Origin: Brenneria roseae subsp. roseae
GTDB taxonomy: Bacteria; Pseudomonadota; Gammaproteobacteria; Enterobacterales; Enterobacteriaceae
Reading direction: 5' to 3'
Assembly (NCBI RefSeq): GCF_003115845.1
Contig: NZ_KZ819036.1
Coordinates: 55,489 to 119,488 of the forward strand
DNA: 64,000 bases
Below the pieces are notes generated by a model that was not told the origin of the DNA, did not search any database, and saw only the letters and a list, made by a program, of their open reading frames with translations. This document shows, one piece after another, positions 21,522-29,358 of this stretch (position 1 is its first letter; every line of letters starts with the position of its first letter). The position numbers and the translations under genes were made by a program.

Positions 21522-22205
21522 TTATGTCAAATCATTTATATTAGTCAAAAACATTGCATATATATCCTCTATCTCACTACCGCTTAACTTTCCCAGCTGT
21601 TCTTGATGAATATTTTTAATGGATTCAAACAGTTTTAATCTATTAGTAATAACGACATCTTTAGTCAAGCTGCTTTTTATTTTTATGATACTCTTATCAC
21701 TAAAAACAATTAATTTATGTGTATCACACGTCCTTTCCGTCAAAGCCTCCCATTTAGCTGAAAACTCATTCATCAATTTTATTGGGTTTTCAATTTTTCT
21801 CACTTGAGTTAAAATTTCGCCTGTGGCTTTATCTTTATCTGCCCGGATGAGGCTAAAATCATTCGCTGACTTACCGATAATTTCACCAATATAGTTTTTA
21901 ATTTGCAGCAAGTAAACACCACTTGACAACATAATAACAATATAGGCTTGCGGATCGTTATCATCATGCGATCTAGCCATTTGGAAACATATTCTATGGT
22001 CGCCTAACTGGCTTTTAAGCCAATAGCTTTGGGACATTCTTTGTAAATTTTTACGACGATATAAAAATTCAATGAAACTGGAATAAATTTCCGTATAGAA
22101 ACTATTACGCCAAAATTTAAACAGCTGACGGAATTTTACTGCTGTCAGAACAATAAAGGTGACAAAAAAACCAGTCGTTAACTCAGTCCAATTATAAAAC
22201 TCCAT
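21522..22205 (-). CDS. Membrane-anchored NERD-domain protein
   Basis: The 227-residue product starts with a membrane segment (about 9-26, then basic residues) and continues with a soluble domain containing VYLLQIKNYIGEIIG, which fits the central motif of the NERD (nuclease-related) domain where a hydrophobic strand leads to the E/Q-h-K-N core. The usual acidic residue before the Lys is Gln here, so nuclease activity is doubtful. It is AT-rich like its neighbours. It lies 55 bases upstream of the PRD regulator on the same strand, and 448 bases after the aldolase. A role in sugar metabolism is not obvious; it may be a passenger or defence remnant. Confidence 0.5.
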   Translation of the reverse strand: MEFYNWTELTTGFFVTFIVLTAVKFRQLFKFWRNSFYTEIYSSFIEFLYRRKNLQRMSQSYWLKSQLGDHRICFQMARSHDDNDPQAYIVIMLSSGVYLLQIKNYIGEIIGKSANDFSLIRADKDKATGEILTQVRKIENPIKLMNEFSAKWEALTERTCDTHKLIVFSDKSIIKIKSSLTKDVVITNRLKLFESIKNIHQEQLGKLSGSEIEDIYAMFLTNINDLT

Positions 22206-22653
22206 TGAGTCCTATATGAAAACATCCCGCTTGCATGAGTTTCATTGTTCTGATTTTGACAAAACAGGCCGCATCGCTATACCGACCTTAGACTGACGAC
22301 GAGAGATTTACTGACTCATGCCTGATTCTCCTGGCCAGAGTTTAGCGGGCTCGAGTCTCGGTTTTATCTGCCAATGCCATCACTCCGATTATCAACGCAA
22401 ACTTTCAGCCTCCACCCTGTTTTAAGAAGTTAATATTTGTCAGAAATTATCGTTAATATGACCTGGCACTGATGTAATCTTTCTGATACTCACGGCTATG
22501 CGGTGGATCCTCCGGCCTCAGGGAACACCGTGCATTCCGCTATGAGCATGATAATAACAATACCGAAAATCCGCGAAGATCCACATCTTGTTTTTCAACT
22601 TCTGCATATCAGGTCAAATAATTGGATATGCACTTATTTCATTCTTTTAACAA
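22206..22653. other. Gene-free stretch between aldolase and NERD gene
   Basis: These 448 bases have a GC content nearer the backbone than the AT-rich flanks (especially about 22260-22570), with stops in all frames. It may be a remnant of an older gene or insertion. No inverted-repeat ends, target duplication or recognisable transposase fragment was seen. Confidence 0.4.
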
Positions 22654-23538
22654 TTATTCATACTCTGGTCCACTGTGTTTGACAAAGGTATATCTGTTGC
22701 TCGATCCGATCAATCGCATATAATTCTTTACAAAAACTTTCATCGAATTTTGCGCCACAATACACAAATCCATATAATCAATTTCAGGATTCTCTGCCAG
22801 CGTTGTTTTCATCACAGCCGTAATGTGTTTCATCAAATCAGTACAAACATTAATTTTGTTGATACCTAACGCAATAACCTTACGGATATTCTCTTCACCA
22901 GCACCACTACCGCCGTGTAATACCAGCGGAATATTCAAGGTTTCTTTTAGAATTTTCAATTTATCAAAATCAAGAACAGGCGTAACGCCTTTAGGATAAC
23001 TACCATGGGCGGTACCAATTGCCACCGCTAAACAATCACATTGAGTACGCTCAACAAACGCTTTAGCCAACTGATGATCGGTATACAAATCAGCACGCGA
23101 CTCATCAGCATTGGCGGTAGTGCCAACGTGACCTAATTCAGCCTCAACAGATTTTCCGGCGGCGTGAGCAAGATCAACAATGGTTTGAGTTCTTCTTACG
23201 TTTTCTTCAAAATCGTAAGAAGAGGCGTCAATCATAACACTTGAGAATCCATATTGGATCGCAGCGGCAATATCTTCATAGTTCGCCCCGTGATCCAAAT
23301 TGAATGCAATTGGTACATTAGCTTTTTCTGCTAAGTTTTTTATCATAGGAGCCATGATGTAACCATGACCGTGAGCTTTCATCTGCCGTGGTGAAATATT
23401 AATAATAATTGGAGAACACTCTTCTTCTGCACTCTCGATACACGCTTTTACTTGCTCCATATTAATACAATTCACCGCCATAACCGCATACATATTTTTG
23501 TGCGCATGAAGAAGCATGTCTTTCATTGAAACGTACAT
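22654..23538 (-). CDS. Class II ketose-bisphosphate aldolase family protein
   Basis: Zinc-dependent aldolase of the Fba/GatY/KbaY type that cleaves a ketose phosphate to dihydroxyacetone phosphate plus an aldehyde. The 294-residue TIM barrel shows the catalytic Asp and first zinc His in FNLDHGANYED, the EAELGHVGTTA block, the zinc His in GTAHGSYPKG, and LVLHGGSGAG with the third zinc His and phosphate loop. The start at 23538 has a GAGGGGAT site. It is the last gene of the EIIA-EIIB-EIIC-aldolase operon, so it should act on the phosphosugar made by that PTS. Substrate (fructose-, tagatose- or a deoxyketose phosphate) cannot be told from sequence. Confidence 0.85.
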   Translation of the reverse strand: MYVSMKDMLLHAHKNMYAVMAVNCINMEQVKACIESAEEECSPIIINISPRQMKAHGHGYIMAPMIKNLAEKANVPIAFNLDHGANYEDIAAAIQYGFSSVMIDASSYDFEENVRRTQTIVDLAHAAGKSVEAELGHVGTTANADESRADLYTDHQLAKAFVERTQCDCLAVAIGTAHGSYPKGVTPVLDFDKLKILKETLNIPLVLHGGSGAGEENIRKVIALGINKINVCTDLMKHITAVMKTTLAENPEIDYMDLCIVAQNSMKVFVKNYMRLIGSSNRYTFVKHSGPEYE

Positions 23539-23570
23539 AATATCCCCTCAAAATCCAATCGTTATTGAAT

Positions 23571-23636
23571 ATAGAAAAATGTTTATTTTCTATGATTCAC
23601 TTTCGGTTTTGAGAGTAACATCGTTCTGTTACCCTC
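23571..23636 (-). other. Intra-operon hairpins between EIIC and aldolase genes
   Basis: Two inverted repeats lie in the gap: GAGAGTAAC/GTTACCCTC (23611-23636, one G-T type mismatch) and ATAGAAAA/TTTTCTAT (23571-23593). In the minus-strand transcript they would form hairpins between EIIC and the aldolase. They may stabilise or attenuate, setting different amounts of transporter and enzyme. Confidence 0.4.
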
Positions 23637-23653
23637 AATCATTAGCAAGTTTT

Positions 23654-24709
23654 TTACTCTCCAACGGTTAATGGCCTTCTCACTATGGCATAAAGCACCC
23701 CGGTAATAATGCCGCCCAATGCCCATAAGCCAATAAATAATAGCGGGTTAGATAACATTGGAATAACAAATGCGCCTCCATGCACCGCGGGAGACTCAAT
23801 ACCAAATGTCATACATAATCCACCAGTGATGGCGCCACCAATCATACAACACAGCGTGACTCGTAATGGGTCATTAATTTGGAACGGAATAACACCTTCC
23901 TGGATATAACAGCTTGAAAGAATAAATAATGTTTTCCCTTGTTCTCTCTCCGCATCAGTAAATTTCTTTTTGCCGCCCAGGAAGGTAGCCAAGCCGATAC
24001 CCAACGGCGATGTCATACCTGAGCACATTTTTGCTGAAGTTGGAATAAAAAAACCACTGGCATTCAAAGCATTAACGAACGTTGCTGCGGTTTTATTTAC
24101 TGGGCCGCCATTATCACAGCACATCATCGCACCAATAACGGCACCAAGAACAAATCGAGAGCCGCCATTTAATGAAGTCAGCAATTCAGTTAACGCTTTC
24201 ATAAAAATGGCAATAGGCGTGCCAAAAACATAATACATTAACAATCCAGCAATCAGCGTTACAAATACGGGAATAACCAATATTGGCATAACCCCTTGTA
24301 ATACTTTAGGTACGTTGATTTTTTTAATCGCCAACGTTAAATAGCCAGCAATAATACCGCCGACTAAACCACCAACAAACCCAGTGCTTAGATTTAATGC
24401 CAATGTTCCCATTGCCAGGCCTGGAGCCAGGGCTGGTTTGTCTCCCATGGCATAAGCGGTGAAACCAGCAATCGCCGGAACAGTAAAATTCATTAATGCC
24501 GTGCCAATCAGAAAAATAACCTTTGCCAACGAGTCAACCTGGTCCATATGGGAGCCAATATCATATCCTCCCATTGCTTTTGCTATCGCCTGTAATATTG
24601 CCCCTCCGACGATAATGGGTATCATGTAGGAAATACCCGTCATTAAAGAGTCTTTGATAAAGGACAGTTGACTTTTCTTATTCGAGGTTTTGCGTTTAAT
24701 TTCAGCCAT
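23654..24709 (-). CDS. PTS fructose-type transporter, EIIC subunit
   Basis: Membrane channel subunit of a fructose-family phosphotransferase system. The 351 residues form about nine to ten hydrophobic segments from about residue 17 to 340, with a short basic N-terminus (KRKTSNKKSQ). Typical FruA-EIIC blocks are SYMIPIIVGGAI, YAMGDKPALAPG and MCCDNGGPVNKTA. It is a stand-alone C domain, while EIIB and EIIA are separate genes just upstream; it overlaps the EIIB stop codon by one base. It transports and hands the sugar to phospho-EIIB. Specificity not deducible. Confidence 0.9.
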   Translation of the reverse strand: MAEIKRKTSNKKSQLSFIKDSLMTGISYMIPIIVGGAILQAIAKAMGGYDIGSHMDQVDSLAKVIFLIGTALMNFTVPAIAGFTAYAMGDKPALAPGLAMGTLALNLSTGFVGGLVGGIIAGYLTLAIKKINVPKVLQGVMPILVIPVFVTLIAGLLMYYVFGTPIAIFMKALTELLTSLNGGSRFVLGAVIGAMMCCDNGGPVNKTAATFVNALNASGFFIPTSAKMCSGMTSPLGIGLATFLGGKKKFTDAEREQGKTLFILSSCYIQEGVIPFQINDPLRVTLCCMIGGAITGGLCMTFGIESPAVHGGAFVIPMLSNPLLFIGLWALGGIITGVLYAIVRRPLTVGE

Positions 24710-25017
24710 TATGCTAATGCCTCCATTAACTCTTTAATAACCGCCTCAGGATGACGCACAGCTTCACTGACACCCACGTTCAATGTAGGTAAGTCTTCAA
24801 ATCTATCGGCATTACGAATTCGGACATCACTGGCGATAATACAAGCGTTTGCACGATTGATATCATCTATAATGATTTCATTTTCAATACCTTGTGCACC
24901 CTGGGTTTCGACTTTTATTTCCAATCCGGCTTGTTCAGCAGCTTTTTTCAAATTAGCTGCCGCCATATAGGTATGCGCAATACCTACTGGACAACTCGTT
25001 ACACAGACAATATACAT
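24709..25017 (-). CDS. PTS fructose-type EIIB subunit
   Basis: Small cytosolic phosphocarrier that takes phosphate from EIIA and passes it to the sugar at EIIC. The active-site Cys9 lies in TSCPVGIAHTYMAA, the classic fructose-EIIB motif. The start MYIVCVTSCP at 25017 is preferred because it matches the family N-terminus and follows AGGG; an ATG four codons earlier (25029) overlaps the EIIA stop by four bases and is the alternative. Length of about 102 residues is normal. Coupled to both neighbours. Confidence 0.9.
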   Translation of the reverse strand: MYIVCVTSCPVGIAHTYMAAANLKKAAEQAGLEIKVETQGAQGIENEIIIDDINRANACIIASDVRIRNADRFEDLPTLNVGVSEAVRHPEAVIKELMEALA

Positions 25018-25025
25018 ATATTCCC

Positions 25026-25478
25026 TCATCTATAATTATTTAAACATTGTTTTACTTCATCGACTGACTTTGAATTTAATAAACTTTTTCTAAAATCATC
25101 ATCAGTTAAACAAACTGCCAATTGCGATAGCATTTTTAAATGTAGGTTGTCGGAGGTATTAGGAGCGGCTAACATAATTATGTATTCTACCCGTTGATCA
25201 TCAAACGCATCCCACTCTATAGAATCGCATAATTTAATTAAGGTAAAGGCTACTTCTCTCACACAATCGCTTTTACAATGAGGAATAGCTATCCCCATAC
25301 CAATTCCGGTGGAATGTTCTTTTTCTCGCTCAAAAACACCGTTTACATACACATCCTTATCAGTAATCTTTCCAGCTTCAAACATTAACTGCCCTATCTT
25401 GGATATAGCATCATTCTTATCTAATACGTGAAAATCAAACTTCACCAATCGCTCGTCAATCATGGATACTAAATCCAT
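25026..25478 (-). CDS. PTS fructose/mannitol-type EIIA subunit
   Basis: Cytosolic phosphocarrier accepting phosphate from HPr. The 150-residue protein carries the EIIA-fructose motif with phospho-His67 in GIAIPHCKS, preceded by NGVFEREKEHSTGIG. It is first gene of the operon EIIA-EIIB-EIIC-aldolase, with a GGAGG site six bases before the start. A homologous EIIA domain ends the nearby regulator (FEREKLAPTSIG...IPHAFEG), so the two could compete for phosphate. The donor may be the island's own HPr (27158). Confidence 0.9.
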   Translation of the reverse strand: MDLVSMIDERLVKFDFHVLDKNDAISKIGQLMFEAGKITDKDVYVNGVFEREKEHSTGIGMGIAIPHCKSDCVREVAFTLIKLCDSIEWDAFDDQRVEYIIMLAAPNTSDNLHLKMLSQLAVCLTDDDFRKSLLNSKSVDEVKQCLNNYR

Positions 25479-25897
25479 ATCTAACCTCCACCTCGAATTT
25501 TTGATAAAACTATTTTCTCTATACTTTCATCCTATCAAGGGGGGCAAACCCTAACAAATTAATAAATTGCATTAACATAGTGCAAGAGTAAGTGAAATGA
25601 TTAGTGTTTTATTAATGTAACTATATGTATTTATTGCATGTATTTTTCGGAAAAAGAAATTTAAAAAAATAAATAATAAGATATTTAATCAATAACTGTG
25701 ATCAACTTATCAAAAAAAAACCTTCACAACCCTACTCTTTTATTATTACGCTATTCAATGCTAAAAAATTACGTTTCAAAATACTATGCGTATACGAAAT
25801 CACTATATTAGTGAAATTTATTCAATTTTTATCTTGCCGAGTTAATCTATAATTTGAAAAACGACACAAAGTAGCCGTTAATGACATGAGGTAAAAA
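25479..25897. promoter_or_regulatory. Divergent control region of the PTS and CoA operons
   Basis: This 419-base, very AT-rich gap separates the minus-strand PTS operon from the plus-strand alcohol dehydrogenase. It has no gene. It holds the palindromic candidate operator at 25567-25585 and a partial CRP-like site (TGTGATCAACTTATCA from 25698). A possible PTS promoter on the minus strand is TTGCCC, 18 bases, TATAGA, ending about 30 bases before the start codon region. Promoters are inferred, not certain. Confidence 0.5.
25567..25585. promoter_or_regulatory. Candidate operator of the island regulator, site 1
   Basis: Palindrome TTGCATTA-ACA-TAGTGCAA, one mismatch per arm, in the divergent PTS/dehydrogenase promoter region. 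The core CAYTAnnnTAGTG recurs exactly palindromic at 27603-27615 before the CoA genes. Two occurrences at promoter positions within one island suggest a regulator site, most simply for the PRD activator. Inference only. Confidence 0.4.
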
Positions 25898-27088
25898 ATG
25901 ATAAATTTTGAATACCATAATCCAACAAAGGTCATTTTTGGAAAGAACTCCGAATCTAATGTAGGAGCAGAAATTCATGCTCGAGGATTCAAAAAAGTAC
26001 TCATTCACTTTGGTGGTATTTTTTTGTATGAAAATGGAGTTCTTGATCGGGTTCATGAAAGCCTGGCGGCATATGGTATTGAGTATATTGATTTTGATGG
26101 CGTTGTGCCTAACCCCAGGTTAGCATTAGCGCAAAAAGGTGTGGAATTATGTAAAGCTGAAGGCGTTGATTTCATTCTTGCCATTGGCGGCGGCAGTGCC
26201 ATTGACTCATCCAAAGCAATTGCATATGGATTAGTTAATGATTTCAATTTAGAAGATCTATTTTTAGGCAAAGCAACAACCAGCAGCATTGCACCTATCG
26301 GTTGCATTTCAACTATTGCAGCAACGGGGTCTGAAACCAGCAACTCAACGGTGGTTACGATCACAAATTCTCTCGGTGAAAGTTTTAAACGTTCATATAA
26401 CCATGACTGTGCCCGGCCTCTATTTGCAATCATAAATCCCGAATTAACGTATTCTGTTCCGACTTACCATACTGCAAGCGGTGGAGCTGATATCATGTTC
26501 CACACGATGGAACGTTACTTTACCAGGACGAAAAATGTCGAACTAACCGACAGAATTTCTGAAGGTTTACTGGTAACGGTAAAGAATGAAGTCGAAAAGG
26601 TATTAAAAAAACCGGATGATTACAATGCTAGAGCTAATTTAGCATGGGCTGGCAGCATATCTCATAACGGATTGACGGGGACTGGCAGAGAATCGGATTT
26701 TCCGGCGCATAAAATCGCACAAGAGCTGAGTGCGGTTTATGATGTTATTCACGGGGCTAGCCTTACCGCTATATGGTCAACCTGGTCCCGCTATGTTTAC
26801 AAAACAGATATTCCTCGTTTCGCTCAATTCGCTACCAACGTATTTGGAATTCTTCCCAATTACCATGATTTAGAAGAAACGGCATTATTAGGTATTGAAG
26901 CATGGGATGAATGGTGTAAAAAAATCGGCATGCCTGTAACGCTTTCAGAGTTGGGCGTTTATCCTACCGATACTGAAATTAAGCATATGGCTGGAAATGC
27001 AGTGGCTACAGGAAATGGCAGCATCGGGAAATTTTTCAAAGAACTAACGAAAGAAGACATAATCAATATTTACTATAACGCAAAATAG
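25898..27088 (+). CDS. Iron-containing alcohol dehydrogenase (BDH/YqhD type)
   Basis: Group III NAD(P)-dependent alcohol dehydrogenase, 396 residues. The nucleotide-binding half has AIGGGSAIDSSKAIA (about 92-106) with the GGGS loop; the metal-binding half has GGADIMFHTME, the DFPAHKIAQELS block and VIHGASL, supplying the Asp and three His ligands. Similarity is to butanol dehydrogenases that reduce aldehydes to alcohols. The start has a GAGG site at suitable distance. It leads the plus-strand block and is divergent from the PTS operon, so an aldehyde from the aldolase step is a logical but unproven substrate. Confidence 0.85.
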   Translation: MINFEYHNPTKVIFGKNSESNVGAEIHARGFKKVLIHFGGIFLYENGVLDRVHESLAAYGIEYIDFDGVVPNPRLALAQKGVELCKAEGVDFILAIGGGSAIDSSKAIAYGLVNDFNLEDLFLGKATTSSIAPIGCISTIAATGSETSNSTVVTITNSLGESFKRSYNHDCARPLFAIINPELTYSVPTYHTASGGADIMFHTMERYFTRTKNVELTDRISEGLLVTVKNEVEKVLKKPDDYNARANLAWAGSISHNGLTGTGRESDFPAHKIAQELSAVYDVIHGASLTAIWSTWSRYVYKTDIPRFAQFATNVFGILPNYHDLEETALLGIEAWDEWCKKIGMPVTLSELGVYPTDTEIKHMAGNAVATGNGSIGKFFKELTKEDIINIYYNAK

Positions 27089-27157
27089 ATTTGCTTCTAA
27101 AAAAATCATTAATACCAAATGTTTTCATTTTTATTTTTTAAATAGGGTTGATTATAT

Positions 27158-27427
27158 ATGCTGAAAGAAAAAATAACGGTTAGAAATAAAAACGGGTTAC
27201 ATGCCAGGCCGGCAACAATACTGGCAAAACTGTCACGCAGATACCAATCAAAAATTGAGCTCGTCTATAAAGATAAGATCATTAAAGTAAAAGGTATTGT
27301 TGGCATACTATCGGCTGGTATCAGTGGTGGTTCAACGCTTGAAGTTGTTTGTGATGGGGATGACGAACAAGATGCCATGGGTGAAATAAAAGCGCTTTTT
27401 GCATCGGGATTTGGGGAAGAAGAGTAA
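27158..27427 (+). CDS. HPr-family phosphocarrier protein, island copy
   Basis: Small cytosolic phosphocarrier of the PTS, 89 residues. The active-site His15 is in NGLHARPA, so phosphate transfer from Enzyme I is expected. The regulatory serine region is changed: residue 46 is Gly (KVKGIVGILS) instead of Ser. The chromosomal ptsH elsewhere should be the main HPr, so this copy is probably dedicated to the EIIA at 25026 or to the EIIA domain of the regulator. It lies 70 bases after the dehydrogenase and before a very strong palindrome (27508-27551), so the dehydrogenase-HPr pair probably forms its own transcript. Confidence 0.88.
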   Translation: MLKEKITVRNKNGLHARPATILAKLSRRYQSKIELVYKDKIIKVKGIVGILSAGISGGSTLEVVCDGDDEQDAMGEIKALFASGFGEEE

Positions 27428-27507
27428 TACGCGGCTATCACGTTAGTTATAATATATATTGGCAATTTTATCAGAATGATAGTAAAAGTCGCATAGCCTA
27501 TCAATGT

Positions 27508-27551
27508 GAGAATGTCACCCTGATTAATTTATTAATCAGGGTGACATTCTC
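27508..27551. terminator. 44-base perfect palindrome after HPr gene
   Basis: Twenty-base arms beginning GAGAATGTCACCC pair perfectly across a four-base TTTA loop. It lies 81 bases after the HPr stop and 132 before the acyl-CoA ligase. It should act as a transcription terminator or strong RNA barrier in both directions, though the following bases (ATTTAT) form only a weak T-tract. Confidence 0.6.
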
Positions 27552-27602
27552 ATTTATAAAACCCAATCTAATAAGCACCAATTATATTGTGAATTTAATT
27601 AT

Positions 27603-27615
27603 CACTAGCTTAGTG
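27603..27615. promoter_or_regulatory. Candidate operator of the island regulator, site 2
   Basis: Perfect palindrome CACTA-GCT-TAGTG followed by CAA, 68 bases before the start codon of the acyl-CoA ligase gene. It shares the core and the TAGTGCAA flank with the site at 25567-25585. It probably lies near the promoter of the four-gene CoA operon. Function inferred. Confidence 0.4.
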
Positions 27616-27682
27616 CAATTTTTTGTTTTTACATTTATAGACCCTCGACCTACCATATTAATATAATAACGGGGAGATACCT

Positions 27683-29293
27683 ATGATTAATGGTAAAGAT
27701 TTGTGGAATAATACTATTCTGCGAGACATGGGAATTAGGAAAATCCATAACCGTAATCTTTTTACTTACTTGAATATGCCAAAGAATTTCTACGAAACCC
27801 TTGTTAATACTGTATCTCGCACACCTGACAAGATTGCATTTTACGATAACTGGGGGCGTACCTATTCTTATGTCAATTTCTTAGCGTCAGTTGACAAATT
27901 TTCTCTATATTTGCAAAAAGATAAAAAAATCCATCAGGGTTCCCATGTTGGTATTTTACTATATAATAGCATTGAGTTTTGTATTGCTTTTTATGCCATA
28001 GCAAAATTAGGTGCCATCGCTGTTCCCCTTCCCACTAAATACCGAGAAACAGAGCTTACGGCATTAGTTGATAAATCAAATCTTGATATACTTATCATAA
28101 ATGAAGATTTTAATCATTATTTCCAACAATTAATCAATAAAGATAAACGCGTAATATCTGAAGGTGAAAAAGACGGTGTTGGTTTTAGACATTACATAAA
28201 AGACATTGTATTGAACAATAGCGACTCAGATTCTGCTGGAGATTCAAACGATGAAATCATTATTATGTTTACCTCAGGAACAACATCGCAATCCAAGGGC
28301 GTTGTTCTTAGAAATTACAATGTTATTCATGCAATAATTACCTATCAGCGTATTTTGGACATTACGCCAGAAGATAAAACCATTATCCCTATTCCAATTT
28401 ATCACATCACAGGGTTAGTCGCGCTTCTCGGCTTATTTGTTTATGTTGGAGGCGAGATCCATTTATACCGATACTATGATGCAAAAAGAATTTTAGAATG
28501 TATTGATAGAAACGAAATCACTTTCATGCATGGTTCGCCCACTGTATTTTCAAAGCTACTTGATTTTAAAGATGAAAATTATAACCTTAAAAGCCTGAGA
28601 ACCCTTGGCTGTGGTAGCAGCTATACACCATCGGCACAACAACAAGCGTTTCATCAATGGCTCCCTCATACTAAATTTATTGTTATTTATGGCATGACTG
28701 AAACATCATCGCCAGCTTTTATTTTTCCTAATGACACACCCACCAGTATTTATGCTACAGCATCAGGGAAACCGATTCCAGGTATTGAAGTTAAAATCCT
28801 GGATGAAGCAGGTCTTGAATTACCACATAACCAAATAGGCGAAATCTGGCTAAGAGGCAGCGTGGTATGTGAAGAATACTATCAGTTAGATTCATCTCTA
28901 ATTGATAATGAGTTCTGGTTGAATACCGGTGACATGGGGTATTCCAATGAAGATAATTATATCTATGTTGTTGATAGAAAAAAGAACATGATCAATCGCG
29001 GTGGCGAAAAAATCTGGACTAATGATGTAGAACAGGAACTACTGCTGCTTGAAGGAATAAAAGACTGTGCCGTGGTAGGTATTCCTGATGAAGTTTATGG
29101 CGAGGTTGCCGCCGCAATAATAGTACTTAAAACATCATATAAGATTAGTGTAGAAGAAATAAAGTCCCGTCTTAAAAAATCCCTGGCAACTTTCAAAATT
29201 CCAGAAAAAATCATTTTCAGCGATGAAATACCTAAAACATTAGGGTTAAAAGTTGATAAGAAAAAAATAAAAGAGATATTTTCAAAGAAATAA
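27683..29293 (+). CDS. Class I adenylate-forming acyl-CoA synthetase/ligase
   Basis: The 536-residue enzyme should activate a carboxylic acid with ATP and form its CoA thioester. The A3 phosphate loop reads FTSGTTSQSKGVV (about 194-206), where the usual TGxPKG is TSQSKG, a mild oddity. A5 YGMTETSSP, A7 NTGDMGY, A8 DRKKNMINRGGEKI and a C-terminal PKTLGLKVDKK containing the catalytic Lys are all present. The GGGGAG site precedes the start. It leads the CoA operon with transferase, dehydrogenase and thiolase. Substrate likely a short or hydroxylated acid; not resolvable. Confidence 0.8.
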   Translation: MINGKDLWNNTILRDMGIRKIHNRNLFTYLNMPKNFYETLVNTVSRTPDKIAFYDNWGRTYSYVNFLASVDKFSLYLQKDKKIHQGSHVGILLYNSIEFCIAFYAIAKLGAIAVPLPTKYRETELTALVDKSNLDILIINEDFNHYFQQLINKDKRVISEGEKDGVGFRHYIKDIVLNNSDSDSAGDSNDEIIIMFTSGTTSQSKGVVLRNYNVIHAIITYQRILDITPEDKTIIPIPIYHITGLVALLGLFVYVGGEIHLYRYYDAKRILECIDRNEITFMHGSPTVFSKLLDFKDENYNLKSLRTLGCGSSYTPSAQQQAFHQWLPHTKFIVIYGMTETSSPAFIFPNDTPTSIYATASGKPIPGIEVKILDEAGLELPHNQIGEIWLRGSVVCEEYYQLDSSLIDNEFWLNTGDMGYSNEDNYIYVVDRKKNMINRGGEKIWTNDVEQELLLLEGIKDCAVVGIPDEVYGEVAAAIIVLKTSYKISVEEIKSRLKKSLATFKIPEKIIFSDEIPKTLGLKVDKKKIKEIFSKK

Positions 29294-29358
29294 TAATTTT
29301 TATAACTATCAATATCGTATTTGACTGAAAATATTATCACGAAGAAGGATAGATAAAC

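Noticed and set aside
22206..22653. Remnant of an insertion sequence
   Set aside because: No terminal inverted repeats, target duplication or transposase fragment could be recognised.
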